From NCBI GenBank assembly GCA_019400425.1, contig JAFREE010000002.1, positions 186,001-250,000 of the forward strand: 64,000 bases of DNA, given 5' to 3'. This document shows positions 47,861-58,532 of the stretch, one piece after another; the stretch's first letter is position 1, and each line of letters begins with the position of its first letter. Made by a program: the position numbers and the translations under genes. The DNA comes from Hymenochaete sp. R1 (lineage: Eukaryota; Basidiomycota; Agaricomycetes; Hymenochaetales; Hymenochaetaceae). Under the pieces are notes generated by a model. The model searched no databases and was not told where the DNA came from. It saw only the letters and a program-made list of their open reading frames with translations.

Positions 47861-48730
47861 TTTGTCGTTCAGGAGTTCGGACTGGTGGCCGGAGCTTCCG
47901 CGTTTCGGGCCGGTGGGCCTTCACTTTGACTTTCGCTTCCCGAGTCCGGCTGCTCGTCACGGTTTAGAGGACAACAACCAACTCCATCCCTTGCAAGTCT
48001 TTGCAAGGCTCTCTTTTTACCAACGATCCGTTGTCCATGGAGACAGCTGCGCTAAGGCAAGCGTCAAAGGCTAAGAGCGTACCCGAGCTATGTTCGTGTA
48101 TTACTATTACTATTAGATCCCGACTCTGTAGACAAAAGGCGATTCGGCGGACCTGCTTTACAAGTAGTGGCGAACTCTTGGCGTCGGTCAAGATCGTCCA
48201 ATGACCGTCGTTTACCGTCCTCGAGCTTGTTTCAACGGAGTCAGCGGCGTTTGTAGATCCTTCAAACCAACCGAACCAAACAAAACCCGTTGAATTGCGA
48301 AGCTTAAGCGCCGCGGGAAGGGAAGGGAACGTCGTAGGCATTCTACACGCTCGCGCGCGTATCTGTAACACGTATCTTGAGTGCATCCGTGTTCGATTAA
48401 GTTGAGTTGAGAAAGCCTGGCGGGATTGCGTATAGCAGCGAAGCTGCTGCTGGTATGTCGACTGTCGTTCACCGTGCCCGTCCGTTCGACCTATAATAAC
48501 GCACTTTAGAAGCGATCAGTCTTCTACGAAATGATTGCGATTGCGGCGCTCGCGAAATCATAATTTGTATCGTATAGGTGCAACTGACTTATCCTTTCCT
48601 TTCGTACGCGCGCACCATGCGTGCGTGTAGATGTCAAAGATGTCGGATTGGATTTTCTTTTGTTGGACTAGTACTCGGAGAAGCTGGGCCGCGCTGTCCA
48701 AGAAGACGAAGGCGTGCCCCGTTTGAACGT

Positions 48731-49279
48731 GATCTATGGTGGTCAGCGAGGGGGTTTATTCAAAAGCAAGATTCTAGTGTGCCGACTAAGCAAAAAGCAA
48801 AAAGCAAGAGCTAAGATCGCAAAATTTCCAGCTTAGCCGATCTCGGCAAGAGATATTTCTATAAATGGGTCCGACTTATTACCTTTTTTTTCGGTGCCGA
48901 TCACCCATGCATACACCCTCGGTCTTAGTGCTGAGAGGGCCAATTCATAGAAATACTGCTAATTCCGGAAGTTTCTTCTTCCAGAATGAAATAAAAACTA
49001 CTATGGAGACTACCAGAAAGCTTTATGACCCATTTATTTGACTGGCATTGGGTCAGGATCAATACTAGAGCCCGGGAGACTCATGCATGGGGTGTATGCA
49101 TGGGTGATCGGCACCGGAAAAAAATGTAATAAGTCGGACCCATTTATAGAAATATCTCTTGCCGAGATCGGCTAAGCTGGAAATTTTGCGATCTTAGCTC
49201 TTGCTTTTTGCTTTTTGCTTAGTCGGCACACTAGAATCTTGCTTTTGAATAAACCCCCTCGCTGACCACCATAGTGATC
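48731..49279. repeat. Near-perfect long inverted repeat (foldback structure)
   Basis: Left arm 48731-48918 and right arm 49090-49279 are reverse complements, separated by about 171 bp. By eye the arms differ only by a 2-bp indel close to the outer end (GATCTATGG against GATCACTATGG) and two substitutions next to a T-run near 48892. Shared landmarks include TGTGCCGACTAAGCAAAAAG, GATCTCGGCAAGAGATATTT and CGGTGCCGATCACCCATGCA. Minor internal inverted repeats occur in the spacer (ATTCCGGAAG with CTTCCAGAAT; GACCCA with TGGGTC). No transposase or clear target-site duplication was found. It could be a non-autonomous foldback element, a recent inverted duplication, or an assembly product. Confidence 0.93.
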
Positions 49280-50479
49280 CGTGAAAGTTGAGCTGAGAAG
49301 GCGTGTTCTGAGTTGTTCATCACGCCGTAGGTGAGACGATCTAGGTCGACAAACGACAGACGGTGATATCTGTCGCTCACCAACACGTTGTTTGATGTGC
49401 GCTCGTAGCAGTGCGGGCAGCAGTGCCCATGAGGGTTTGACAATGACCGCGTGTTCCAATTGTTTTCCATTTGGCGCCACCCTCTCGCCAGAGCTAGAGA
49501 GTAGGAGAGAGAGAGAAAGAGAAAACATACGAGTAAGCGAAGGCAACATGAGTTCATACCGGATAGAGCGTGCTCCGTTGACGGAGAAACGGAGAGTCGG
49601 ACGCGTCAAAGAAGCGCGGGTTGGATAGATACGCGGTTACGCGCGCAAAGGCAAATGGAACCCGTCTAAACTAAAGCAGTCATTAATTCTGACAACGAAA
49701 CGTGAGGTTAGGTTGAGAAGCTGGCTGGCGGAGAGGATCCATCATTGTATGATCGTGCTCCGATGATGAAGGAGGGAAGGCGGCGACAAAGCAACAGCAA
49801 CAGGCTGGACTCTGGAGCAAGACAGTTGCATTGCCAACATTAATGTAGTTACGCTAAGCTTGGTGGCTGAGATGGTTTCGGTTTCATCACCACTATCAAC
49901 TGATTCGGAGGAAGTCTATAAAAGGCATAAACCGGCGTGGACGGGCGGCAGCAAATCCTCAAAGTGATTAGAAAAATGAAATATGAGGAATGAGTTGGAA
50001 AAAGAAAGGGAAGAAACGGATCATATGGATGATGCAGGGAAAGCAGAATAAGAGAACACATCAGACGACTCTGAGACGAGATCGTAGGATCTCTGGAGAG
50101 TCCGAATCATCAAAAGAGGAATAATTAGTATTAGTTAGTTAGTATGAGGGCGGCGTCAACGATGACCGACGACGGTGTGTGGGGTGGGAGTGGATGATGG
50201 GCCGGCGAAAAGGAGAATACGGAGGAGGGTCGTTATCAGCCTCGAGGCCTTCTCTGTCCTCTGTCTTCTTTCTTTTCTTTTCTTTTGTCACACGTCACGG
50301 AGCCGAACTTGAGGCACGTGTGACTCATCGTGTGCGTCTTTTTATGAGCACTATGGCTGTGCATTTTCCGTAAACGTCTTAGCAGCACGCGACTTGCCGG
50401 TCCTTTCCCTGCATCTCGTCCGGAACGGCCGGCACGAAGCCGAATACACAATGATCACACTCACTTCTCCGCCGCGTAG

Positions 50480-50485
50480 TATAAA
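50480..50485 (+). promoter_or_regulatory. TATA box of the 50598 gene
   Basis: TATAAA 113 bp upstream of the ATG at 50598. A transcription start about 30 bp downstream would exclude the farther upstream in-frame ATG at 50451, which supports the chosen start. Confidence 0.5.
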
Positions 50486-50597
50486 ACTCTCTTGCCCGCC
50501 TTTCCATCCATCTCTGCACGCTCAGGTTGCCCCCGTCTCCCGACCCGACCCTCTTCTCTCCCGCCCGTTTGCTCTGTGCGCCCGTTGTCGCTCAGCA

Positions 50598-52286
50598 ATG
50601 TACGCCTCGTACTCAAACCTCTTCCAGAGCGGTCTCCTCTCTGAGGAAGTCACTTCTCACCCAGCTCCAGCAGCCCCGTGGTCATTGGAATCCCTGGGTC
50701 CAAGGCGTGGAAGTTTACCCAGCACCATACATTCTATCTCGACTTTCGACACGTCTTACCACAATCCATCCTCGAGCATCTCGACAAGGGAAATGGTCGT
50801 CGAGTCTTCTGACGCAACAGAATCCTCCTTTTATTTCACGTTCAAGAAACGGAGCCATGCGAAGGAACATCTCTCTTTCCTCTCACTCGACCTCGCAGAA
50901 TCCCAGTCCCTCCGGTCTAACAGCATAAGGGGGAAGAGGACCGTTTCCCCGCCCTCGCAACGTTTGAACCTACGTACAGGTCCGTCGATGACATCGCCGG
51001 TTGGCAAGGACTCGTGAGTTTCATTTTCCTTATACTCCGTATGGACAGGGTCTCACCGTCATGGAACTTCATCAAGCTTCGTTCCCGCTTTCTCTCCTCC
51101 GCCGACCTTCTCTCCTCCCGCCAGCCCTTTGACAGCACGCAGCGACCCTGATCCCAGTATCGCAAGCCTGCTTCATCCTTCTTCACCTTCGTCCGAGAAG
51201 ACTACATTCCTCGCGCCCATACCTTTACCTCCGCGGTCGTCAACTTATCCCTCCACGAGGCTCTCAATCACCCCCAAGAGCAAGAGGGATCTTTCACCTA
51301 TGCGTTTCGCTCCACCTTCTCCACCACCTCTCGCCCCTCTTCCTCCCAGACCGACCGAACATCGCACATCTCCTTCAAAGGCCTCGGATGTCTTGAGCCG
51401 GACGTCCACCGTTTCTTCAACTTACCGTAGAGCTCAACGCGGCGATGCTCTGAAGCGCCTCGAAGGTCGGACTGCGGACGGCGCCGTTGGCCGTTTGAAA
51501 CCTCGTCTTTCTCAGAACTTCATGCACCTTTCCGATGACGAGGATGAAGAGGAGAACTGGGCAGACAGGGGTATGAATGTCATTGTGGAAGATATCTCGG
51601 AAGTCAATGAGGGAAAGCGATCAAGGCCGCGTTCGAGGAAGTCATCTCGTTCGAGCCGCAACCTTTCCATCTCTGTCAACGGTCAACCATGGCTTAGCCT
51701 CACGCCGCGCCAAAACGCTTGGGGCGTGCTCTTCAATGGCGAGGAAGACGGTGACATTGACGTCGAAGTCGACAAGATCTTTGGCCTTGACACTGCGCCT
51801 ACTAAATCGCGCGTCTCCGCCGATTTATCCTCCTCAGACGACGCTTGTTCGTCCCCGAACCCCAAACGCTCCAAACTCTCCATCAGCCCCCGAAAGAACA
51901 CGTTCGCGTTTACGGCGCCCTTGGTGAAACAACAACAAAAGCAACAAAGGCAAAAGCATCCAGAGCCGATGGCGCAATTTACCTTCCCAGCGCGTCCGTC
52001 GTCGCATAGTAGGACGTCGTCTCGCTCCAACTCTCGTGTGCGTCCGCGGACCGTGTCGGACTACGGCATCAGTAACCCCCGTGCTCTCGTCGGCGTTAAG
52101 AAGAGTCCTTCGCAGCAGCAGCAACAACAACAACAACGGGAAACGCGCCTGCCTCACCCCACTTCGCGGATGGACGCGCAGTTTCGCGAAGAACCGAGTT
52201 TTATTGACATGCGCGATGATTGTCTCGAATTCGACACTCGCTCGGATGGTTGGCACTCGCTCTTTGAGGTGGCTTGCGCTTCGTGA
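50598..52286 (+). CDS. Intrinsically disordered Ser/Pro/Arg-rich protein (unknown)
   Basis: Two exons. Exon 1 begins MYASYSNLFQSGLLSEEVTS and ends near 51013. The intron starts GTGAGT and ends at the CATCAAG before TTCGTTCCC, giving DSFVPAF in frame. Exon 2 runs to the stop at 52286, about 540 residues in total. Most of the chain is Ser, Pro and Arg-rich with short motifs: PPSPPPLAPLPPRP, SRRSR-like basic runs (SRPRSRKSSRSSRN), an acidic patch (LSDDEDEEENWAD) and poly-Gln (KQQQKQQRQK; eight Gln near 52115). A more ordered segment is GQPWLSLTPRQNAWGVLFNG. The end FDTRSDGWHSLFEVACAS looks conserved. No known domain was recognised. It may be a phosphorylated scaffold or regulator, but that is only inference from composition. 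Confidence 0.68.
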
Positions 52287-52793
52287 TCTCTCTTCTTGCT
52301 TCTTTTCTCCGACGGTTCGATTGTTGTTCGTTTCATTTCCTCCTCTTTTTTCTTTCGCGCTCACGGCTTCTTCCACTCATTACATTCGCTTTCTCTCTCG
52401 CTGTCTTTCTCAACGTCTTTCGTTCGTCCATGTTGCATTGTCTTGTCCTTCCCATCTACGTTATTCCGTTTGATCGTCATCTTCACACAACCACCTTCAC
52501 CTTCTCCCTGCATTGACTCTTGTCTCTGATTGATTTACTCTCCCTTATTCCTATCCAACCAAAAGTGGAGTCTAATAGGCTACTACACTAATCGCAATCG
52601 CTGACTCGAGTCTGAGAATTTCCTCGTTATCCCCTACCCACACATCACCTGTTTTACATACATACGTCTATCCCTATTCCCTTCCTTTGTCTTGCATGGC
52701 ATGTAACGCACACCCTACCAATTAGCAATCTACCCCCGAGCCCCAGTATCCCCTCGGTTCTTTTCTTGAACACAAACAAACAAACGGACGAAC

Positions 52794-52809
52794 AAAAAAA
52801 AAAAAAAAA
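52794..52809. repeat. A16 homopolymer
   Basis: Sixteen consecutive A residues. Confidence 0.9.
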
Positions 52810-53032
52810 GAACGAAACAGCTTTCTCACAGCAGGGTTGACGAGGGTGTTCGATGATGACAACAGCGACAACAGCGACAACAGACACAACAACAATAACA
52901 ACAATAAGCGCATGCGGTGGTGCTTCGATGCTTCGATGCTTCTGTGTTTCAGGCCGTGCAATGCAATGCCATCGTCGCTTAGCTTCTTTCTCAAACTCTA
53001 ATTGATTCCAGTAGTAACCGTGACCGTTTCGG

Positions 53033-53060
53033 TCGTTCGTTCGTTCGTTCGTTCGTTCGT
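53033..53060. repeat. TTCG microsatellite
   Basis: About seven TCGT units. It has the same motif as the GAAC tract at 47823 but in the opposite orientation. Confidence 0.88.
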
Positions 53061-53330
53061 ATCCCTTTTTCGACAACTCTTTCCCTCGCCCTTCCCCTTC
53101 AAGTTGTTTCATTTTCATGGGAACAGTTACAGTCTCCGTTGCGCCGCGCCGCGCCTTCGCTGTCTGTGAGTCTGTGCTGTGAGTCTGTGTCTGTGTCTGT
53201 CTATTCAAGTTTTCGCGTGGTGTACAACTTTGAAACAGATTGCATTTGAGGGTTACCTTCAAGTTATTACTAGTAGTATACGCTAAGAGTTTTTAACAGA
53301 TCTAGAGACAGGAGCAGGAGCCGCCGGTCG

Positions 53331-53660
53331 GATATAATCTTCAGTTTTCAGTTTTCAGTATTCAGTAAACACGTCACCTTACTGGTAAATTGGTAAATTG
53401 GTAATACTAGTACTAGTACACGTCGTATCGCGCAGTGTCTTCGCATCAGTACTAGTACTGACAGACAAAAACGATCTTCGATCTTCAAGCTGAGAAGTGA
53501 GAAGTGAGAAGTGAGAAGCTCGAGTTCTCCCGCTACGTCACGGTCAGCCGCTTTCCGTCCAGACAGACAGGTACTTCGAATTTATTAACGCGGAGTACGT
53601 ATAACGTGTCAAGTCAAACGGTTGGTATTCTATTACTATTACTAGTACTATTACTATTAG
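53331..53660. repeat. Cluster of distinct short tandem repeats
   Basis: In order: TTTTCAG units (about 53340-53365), TGGTAAAT units (53382-53404), ACTAGT palindromic units (53405-53420), GAGAAGT units (four, 53492-53519) and ACTATT/ACTAGT units (53629-53660). Different motifs following each other in 330 bp suggest a slippage-prone stretch. Confidence 0.8.
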
Positions 53661-54365
53661 CCGTCGAAGCCCCCGGTTGGACGTGTGAACACGTCATCTG
53701 AAGTTGGTGTTAAGGTCGGAGGTCCGGGGTCCGCCAAAGTCAGAACCAGAATCAGACGGTGTCGACGGTCAGAGGGGCTACTGCCAGACGCCGAAGACAA
53801 AAAACGGAAGAGATCCCGCTGCCTTTACCGTCCATCTACCTGGTGGAGTGTATTTATTGATATTATGTGTGCGTCTAATGCTTGTTGATAGAATGATAGT
53901 AGCAGCGTGGACTAGAGTATTTGTCAAAAAAGACTTCGAGTTGACCAGGCTAAACGCACCGTAAACGGGGTCCGGGTCTCCGAAGCCGAAGCCGCGACCG
54001 AGGCCGCGACGTGACGTCGACTGTCCGACGTCCATTAGGGTGCGGGTGCCATCAACTTTTGAAGAAAGGGACTGGGATTGAAGAAGGGAATATTAACTCT
54101 TGATTCGTGATGCGGAAAATCTGGAAGACAAAGGCGAAGGGAGACAGGAGTGAAAAATGCTTCCACGCCCACGCCTGCGTCCGCGTCCGCGTCTCGAGTG
54201 ACTAGAGTGCGACCGGCGAGCGTAGCTAGTGAGGTCAACGAGGCCTTTTTCTTTCTCGCGGTCATATCATGCTTGTTCAGAGAAGGGTATTCAAAACAAA
54301 CAAGACGATATTAATGCGAGTTTTGGATGGCTATAGCCCTATAAACCCCATTCCCAAGGACACCC

Positions 54366-54384
54366 CGAGTCCGAGTCCGAGTCG
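54366..54384. repeat. GAGTCC short tandem repeat
   Basis: Three CCGAGT units in a row. Confidence 0.75.
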
Positions 54385-56382
54385 CACTGGCACTCCTTCC
54401 CGGACCACGGCGCATCGAGACAACAAGTACCGATACGAGCACTACGAAGAGAGTTGATGGGCTGAAATGAACGAATGTGAACGTGCACGGGCGGAGGGAA
54501 AGAACAAGGTAGCGACGTGCCATTTGAGTTCAAGTTCGAGGCTTCTTCAAGTTCCCTCGACGGAATTTGAAATCTGTCCAGATCCGAGTCCCTTCGTTCG
54601 TTGTAGTATGGTATGCTTCTTCGAATTAATTGATGATATTGATTGCCCTTCGGTGTTAACTAGCAGGCAGGCGTCTCGAGGACTTCTCGAGGCCCTTGTT
54701 CGGTCTTGTATTCGATGACGGGTGACCCAGACTCCTGTGGTAGGCTTCGAAGGGTATTGCCATTACGGGTGGGGAAGCTGAAGCTCCGTGATAGTTGGAA
54801 ACTGGTACCCTTTAGGATTCAACTTGGACTACCATTTCTAGATCTAGAGTTGGAAAAGAGCTAAGCACCGCCAGTGGCACGCGAGGAGATCTTGCGCTTC
54901 GACGAATTCTCGCTGAGTCATCGGCGGGTTTGTAACCCGTCTGGCTTTAATCGGGCCGCTGCCTGTCAGAAATCGAATTGAAGTAAGTCACATTGATCCA
55001 GGGTCAGAGTCACTGCCTGCTAAAGAGTACAAATCTAAATCCATCCTCAACGGAGACTTCGGCCGCTGAGAAATGACGTACCAAAAGATGAAAGAATTGT
55101 CGCGCGACCTCGCCTTGATATCAATAAGGTCCTACCTTGTTTTTTCTTCCTCTGAATTCCAACTCCTATCCCTGGCCGTGTTGTTACATTAGTACTGTCA
55201 CAATGGCAGAAAGCCTGAGTTTAAACCACATACATGATATGAAAGGCGGAGATCCAGCGGCGCCACGGACGGACGGGCGCGTGGTGATAGCGTGCACGTT
55301 TCCCCGTCGCGTGGTCCCGAATGATCATTGATGGGGAAGGTTGAACGCACCGGTGTCCAGAATAGAAAGAAAGAAGAGAATCCTAAATGACGGACGCGTA
55401 CAAGAATAGCGCAAGAAGTATCTTGATGGGCTGATGGGGGTTCGCTGATAGTGAGAGTCTTTTCTCCGGTCAGGCGGTGTATGCTGTGGCCGGGGGTAAG
55501 AGAAGAGAAGAGATTCCGCCGTCATCGCCGTGATCTTGTAGGAAACTAAGGTTTTCAAGTACCACGGAAGTTTAACCATTGGTAGTGAAGCACCGTTGGT
55601 ACTCCTCACATCAAGCAGTAGTGAACTGCTACTAGTAGAAATGAATGCAAGTGTGCCGCAAAGGCGATGCATCAGTTCGTCTCCCGACTGTTAAGACTAG
55701 AAGGCGTCCGGAACGTCCAAACACTGGATTGCGCAGCGAACTCTGACGCACAGCGTCTATTCTGTCACGCATCTAACATTCACGTAAGTTCGTTAGCGAG
55801 AACACAATCGCAAGGGACGAGATGTTGGTCGAGCCGTCTGCTATCGTTGCTGGGTGATCCTAAGCTTCGACCTATGTGTGGAATCATGATGGCGAAACCA
55901 TTGAATCTTGCTCCAGCAGCCGAAAAGTTTCCAATGATGATGATGAGAATGATTATGATGAAAGTAGGCACACGCTGCATCTACTCGATGGCCCTAGGAG
56001 GCACGCACCAGGAAATGAAGCATCTCTTGAGTTTGATAGATGGCCACGCTTCGAAATGAGTCGCGCAGTTGGGCTGGGACTCTTGTCTCTGTTTATGGAA
56101 AGACTCAGAACACAAGTTTGCCTCCTTGACGGCAGTCTTGCGAGAGTAATAGAAATGGTGCAAGGAGGTTTTATTCCAAGTGGTGCAGTCCGTGAAGCAT
56201 GGTAAGTACAATGAAGCGAAAGTCGATACTCACATTTAATGATTACAATATAGATGGTGCGAAATGAGGCGAAGGTGAAAACCAAGGAATGGTAAACGCG
56301 GCAACATAAACGAACTAGAGTCTTTTGGCCGCGAGAAGCTTGGGTGTAAGGATCTCGATCGGAACACGGAGCTGACCATCGA

Positions 56383-58227
56383 TCACCAATTGCGTGATCT
56401 GAGCTTGCTAACGAGGCTATCCACAAGGGTGTTTGGACTGGACGACCGGCGTGGATCCGTAGGGGGTGGGGGTACAGGAGGTGGACCCAAGAACGCGCCG
56501 TACGCTGAAACGGGCCTTTGATTGTAAGCGGTGGACGGATAAGTCTGATTTGGTATGCTTAAGCCGCCAGGTATTCGAGGGGAAGATGAGGTACGTTGAT
56601 GGGAGGAGATGGTCGACGGTGTCGAGAACGTGGGTGGCCTTGTAGAGTGATTCGGCGACGGCCTCGAAAGAGGAGTAGCGTAGGTCATTATATTGTTACT
56701 GTGCGATGGAGATGACAGAGGTTGTCCCTTGTAGAGCGGTATTGGTGAGGGAGAAGGCTTTTTGCTTAGCTTCCCGTCAAGTTTGTCTTCGTTGGGTGTA
56801 CCAGCTTTCTGCTTCTTCCCTCGCTTCGCCTGTTCTTTTTCCTCCTCCTTCTCTTGCCGTTTTCGCTCCCTTTCCTCTTCTTTTTCTCGACTTTTACGGT
56901 CTTTATCGCTTTCCTTGATGTTAGATTCCTTCACTTTCGCCTTCGGCTGTAGCTCTGGCATAGGGATTTTGCTCAGATGCACGGTCAAGTTTTCTGGGGG
57001 TTTGTATTTGTCTGTATCGGCGTCTAATTTTATGACTCGTGGGCCCTTTTTTCCAGAGGGACCCACAGGAGAGTCTTTATCGTATTGCACGTATTGATTG
57101 AGCTCCTCATCAAGTCCTTCCTTGTGGCGAATACGTTTCGTCTGATGGACTACTTCAAGGACTTTCGGAACCGTTCCCGGAGATGACGAGCGAAGAACGA
57201 TGAAAAGCATGTTGTCTCCCTGTGTCCATACGTCAAGTGGGCACCTTTTTTTCAAATTCGGGAAGAAAACCCTACCTCAAGCAGATTCGCACAGTACTGG
57301 GCGTAATCACGCACGTTGCCTTCTTCCGTAACCAGAACCTCGCCGAGTTCACCTTTTTGCATTTCATCGATGAGTTCAGCCCCAGTCTTCTTGGGCTTGG
57401 GAGGTAACGGAGGGGGTGGCGTGTCCGACGCTTTAGAAGCCTGAGCTGTACCTTCTGGCTGCGGGCTGGACGACGCGCTGTCATTTTGTTTTTCCTCGGC
57501 ATAATCTTGAAAGGATAATAGAGCGGATAGAATGACAATGTCGAGGCCCTTACGGTCGTGGATGTCGAAACTGAAGATTGCATTAGTGCCGAGTATTTAG
57601 TAAGACAACGTACAACGCCGAAGCTCACCGATGAAGATTGTAATCCAGAATTTGGACGGCTTTCGTCTTCAGCTTGCCTGGGGGCTCTTTGGCGATCGCC
57701 ACCAGCACAGGAGGGTCGGGCTTCCTGATGAGCATGCATTCTTCCCGTTTCCATTCAAACTCGTGTCTGGAAGATTGTCAGTCAGTTGAGCCCACACCAC
57801 AAAGCATGCCGTACGCACCCTTCCCATTGAAACGACCAGCGGAAAAAGCTGGGAGGCATGAGTCAAATTTAGAGACGTATACATACAATTCTGAGGACTT
57901 ACATCGTCCCAGAATATTTCAATTCGACAGGTACGGACGGGTTGTGAAGTTCGATTGTTTTGTGCTTGCTCGAGGCATTAGCTCCAGAAACTGTTGCAAG
58001 CATAGACTCCGAGAGGGGATCTTGAGAGCAGACAATTTCAACAACAGCCGACGAGTAGAACAATGAATAGGCTCACCGAATACTTCGAATTTATACAATC
58101 CATCCTTTCCCTCCGAACGCTCTTTCCGGTAGTGTACTGTTCCTTGTGGGTCGACGAGTTCAACGATTAGAGGTGACCCAGGCCGTGGTCTCACACTCAA
58201 CGTAAACAGGTTCTTATCGAGACTCAT
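56383..58227 (-). CDS. Conserved-looking beta-rich protein with charged coiled coil (tubby/LURP-one-like?)
   Basis: Starts MSLDKNLFTLSVRPRPGSPL at 58227 and ends KLRSRNW at 56383, about 520 residues over six or more exons. The N-terminal 170 residues read like a beta-barrel: IVELVDPQGTVHYRKERS, GLYKFEVF, KTIELHNPSVPVELKYSG, FRWSFQWE, HEFEWKREECMLIRKPDPPV, LVAIAKE, AVQILDYNLHRFDIHDRKGL, IVILSALLSFQDY. The alternation and the D-x-x-G turns recall the tubby C-terminal/LURP-one fold, but I am not certain. A Pro-rich linker, a segment LIDEMQKGELGEVLVTEEGN, and a Lys/Glu coiled coil (EKEEERERKRQEKEEEKEQA) follow. The tail is Ser/Pro-rich and disordered. Function is unknown. A membrane or lipid link would be expected if the fold guess is right. 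Confidence 0.6.
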
Positions 58228-58532
58228 ACGCACTCAAGTTTCGGGACCGAAAGGTGAGAGCAAAGATGAAGTCGATTTTCGACGTGGATGCATTATAAAG
58301 AGATAAAGATGCCATCCTGAATGCCGCTGAAGGGCGGTGTGGCGACTGCATGCTGTGCTCAGTTACCAGCGCTTGGCTTCTTCTGCTGGGCCTAACCGAC
58401 GTCCCGCAGTAGATCAAATTTGATGGTCGCAGCTTTACACGAAAATTTGTCCACTTATCCAAGGCGTTCACAATCCGCAGTGGGAACCAAAGTATGTAAT
58501 TAAGTGCTGTAAATGTCTACGTGTGCTCTACT

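Larger units (their letters stand above)
46930..50597. other. 3.7-kb gene-poor region with inverted repeat and microsatellites
   Basis: No gene is supported. Contents: an AAAG microsatellite at 47352-47378, a GAAC microsatellite at 47823-47860, a large inverted repeat at 48731-49279, and the promoter of the disordered-protein gene with a TATA box at 50480. Frames overlapping the inverted repeat exist on both strands but only mirror each other. Confidence 0.5.
52287..56382. other. 4.1-kb microsatellite-rich gene-poor region
   Basis: No gene is supported. 52287-52560 is strongly pyrimidine-rich and is probably the 3' UTR of the preceding gene. It then holds an A16 run, a TTCG microsatellite, and a cluster of several different short tandem repeats at 53331-53660, plus GAGTCC repeats at 54366-54384. 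Frames near 55670-56200 are short and have no motif. Confidence 0.5.

Noticed and set aside
48578..49609. Frames on both strands running into the inverted repeat with the same C-terminal peptide
   Set aside because: The similarity is simply the inverted repeat read from each side; no independent coding evidence.
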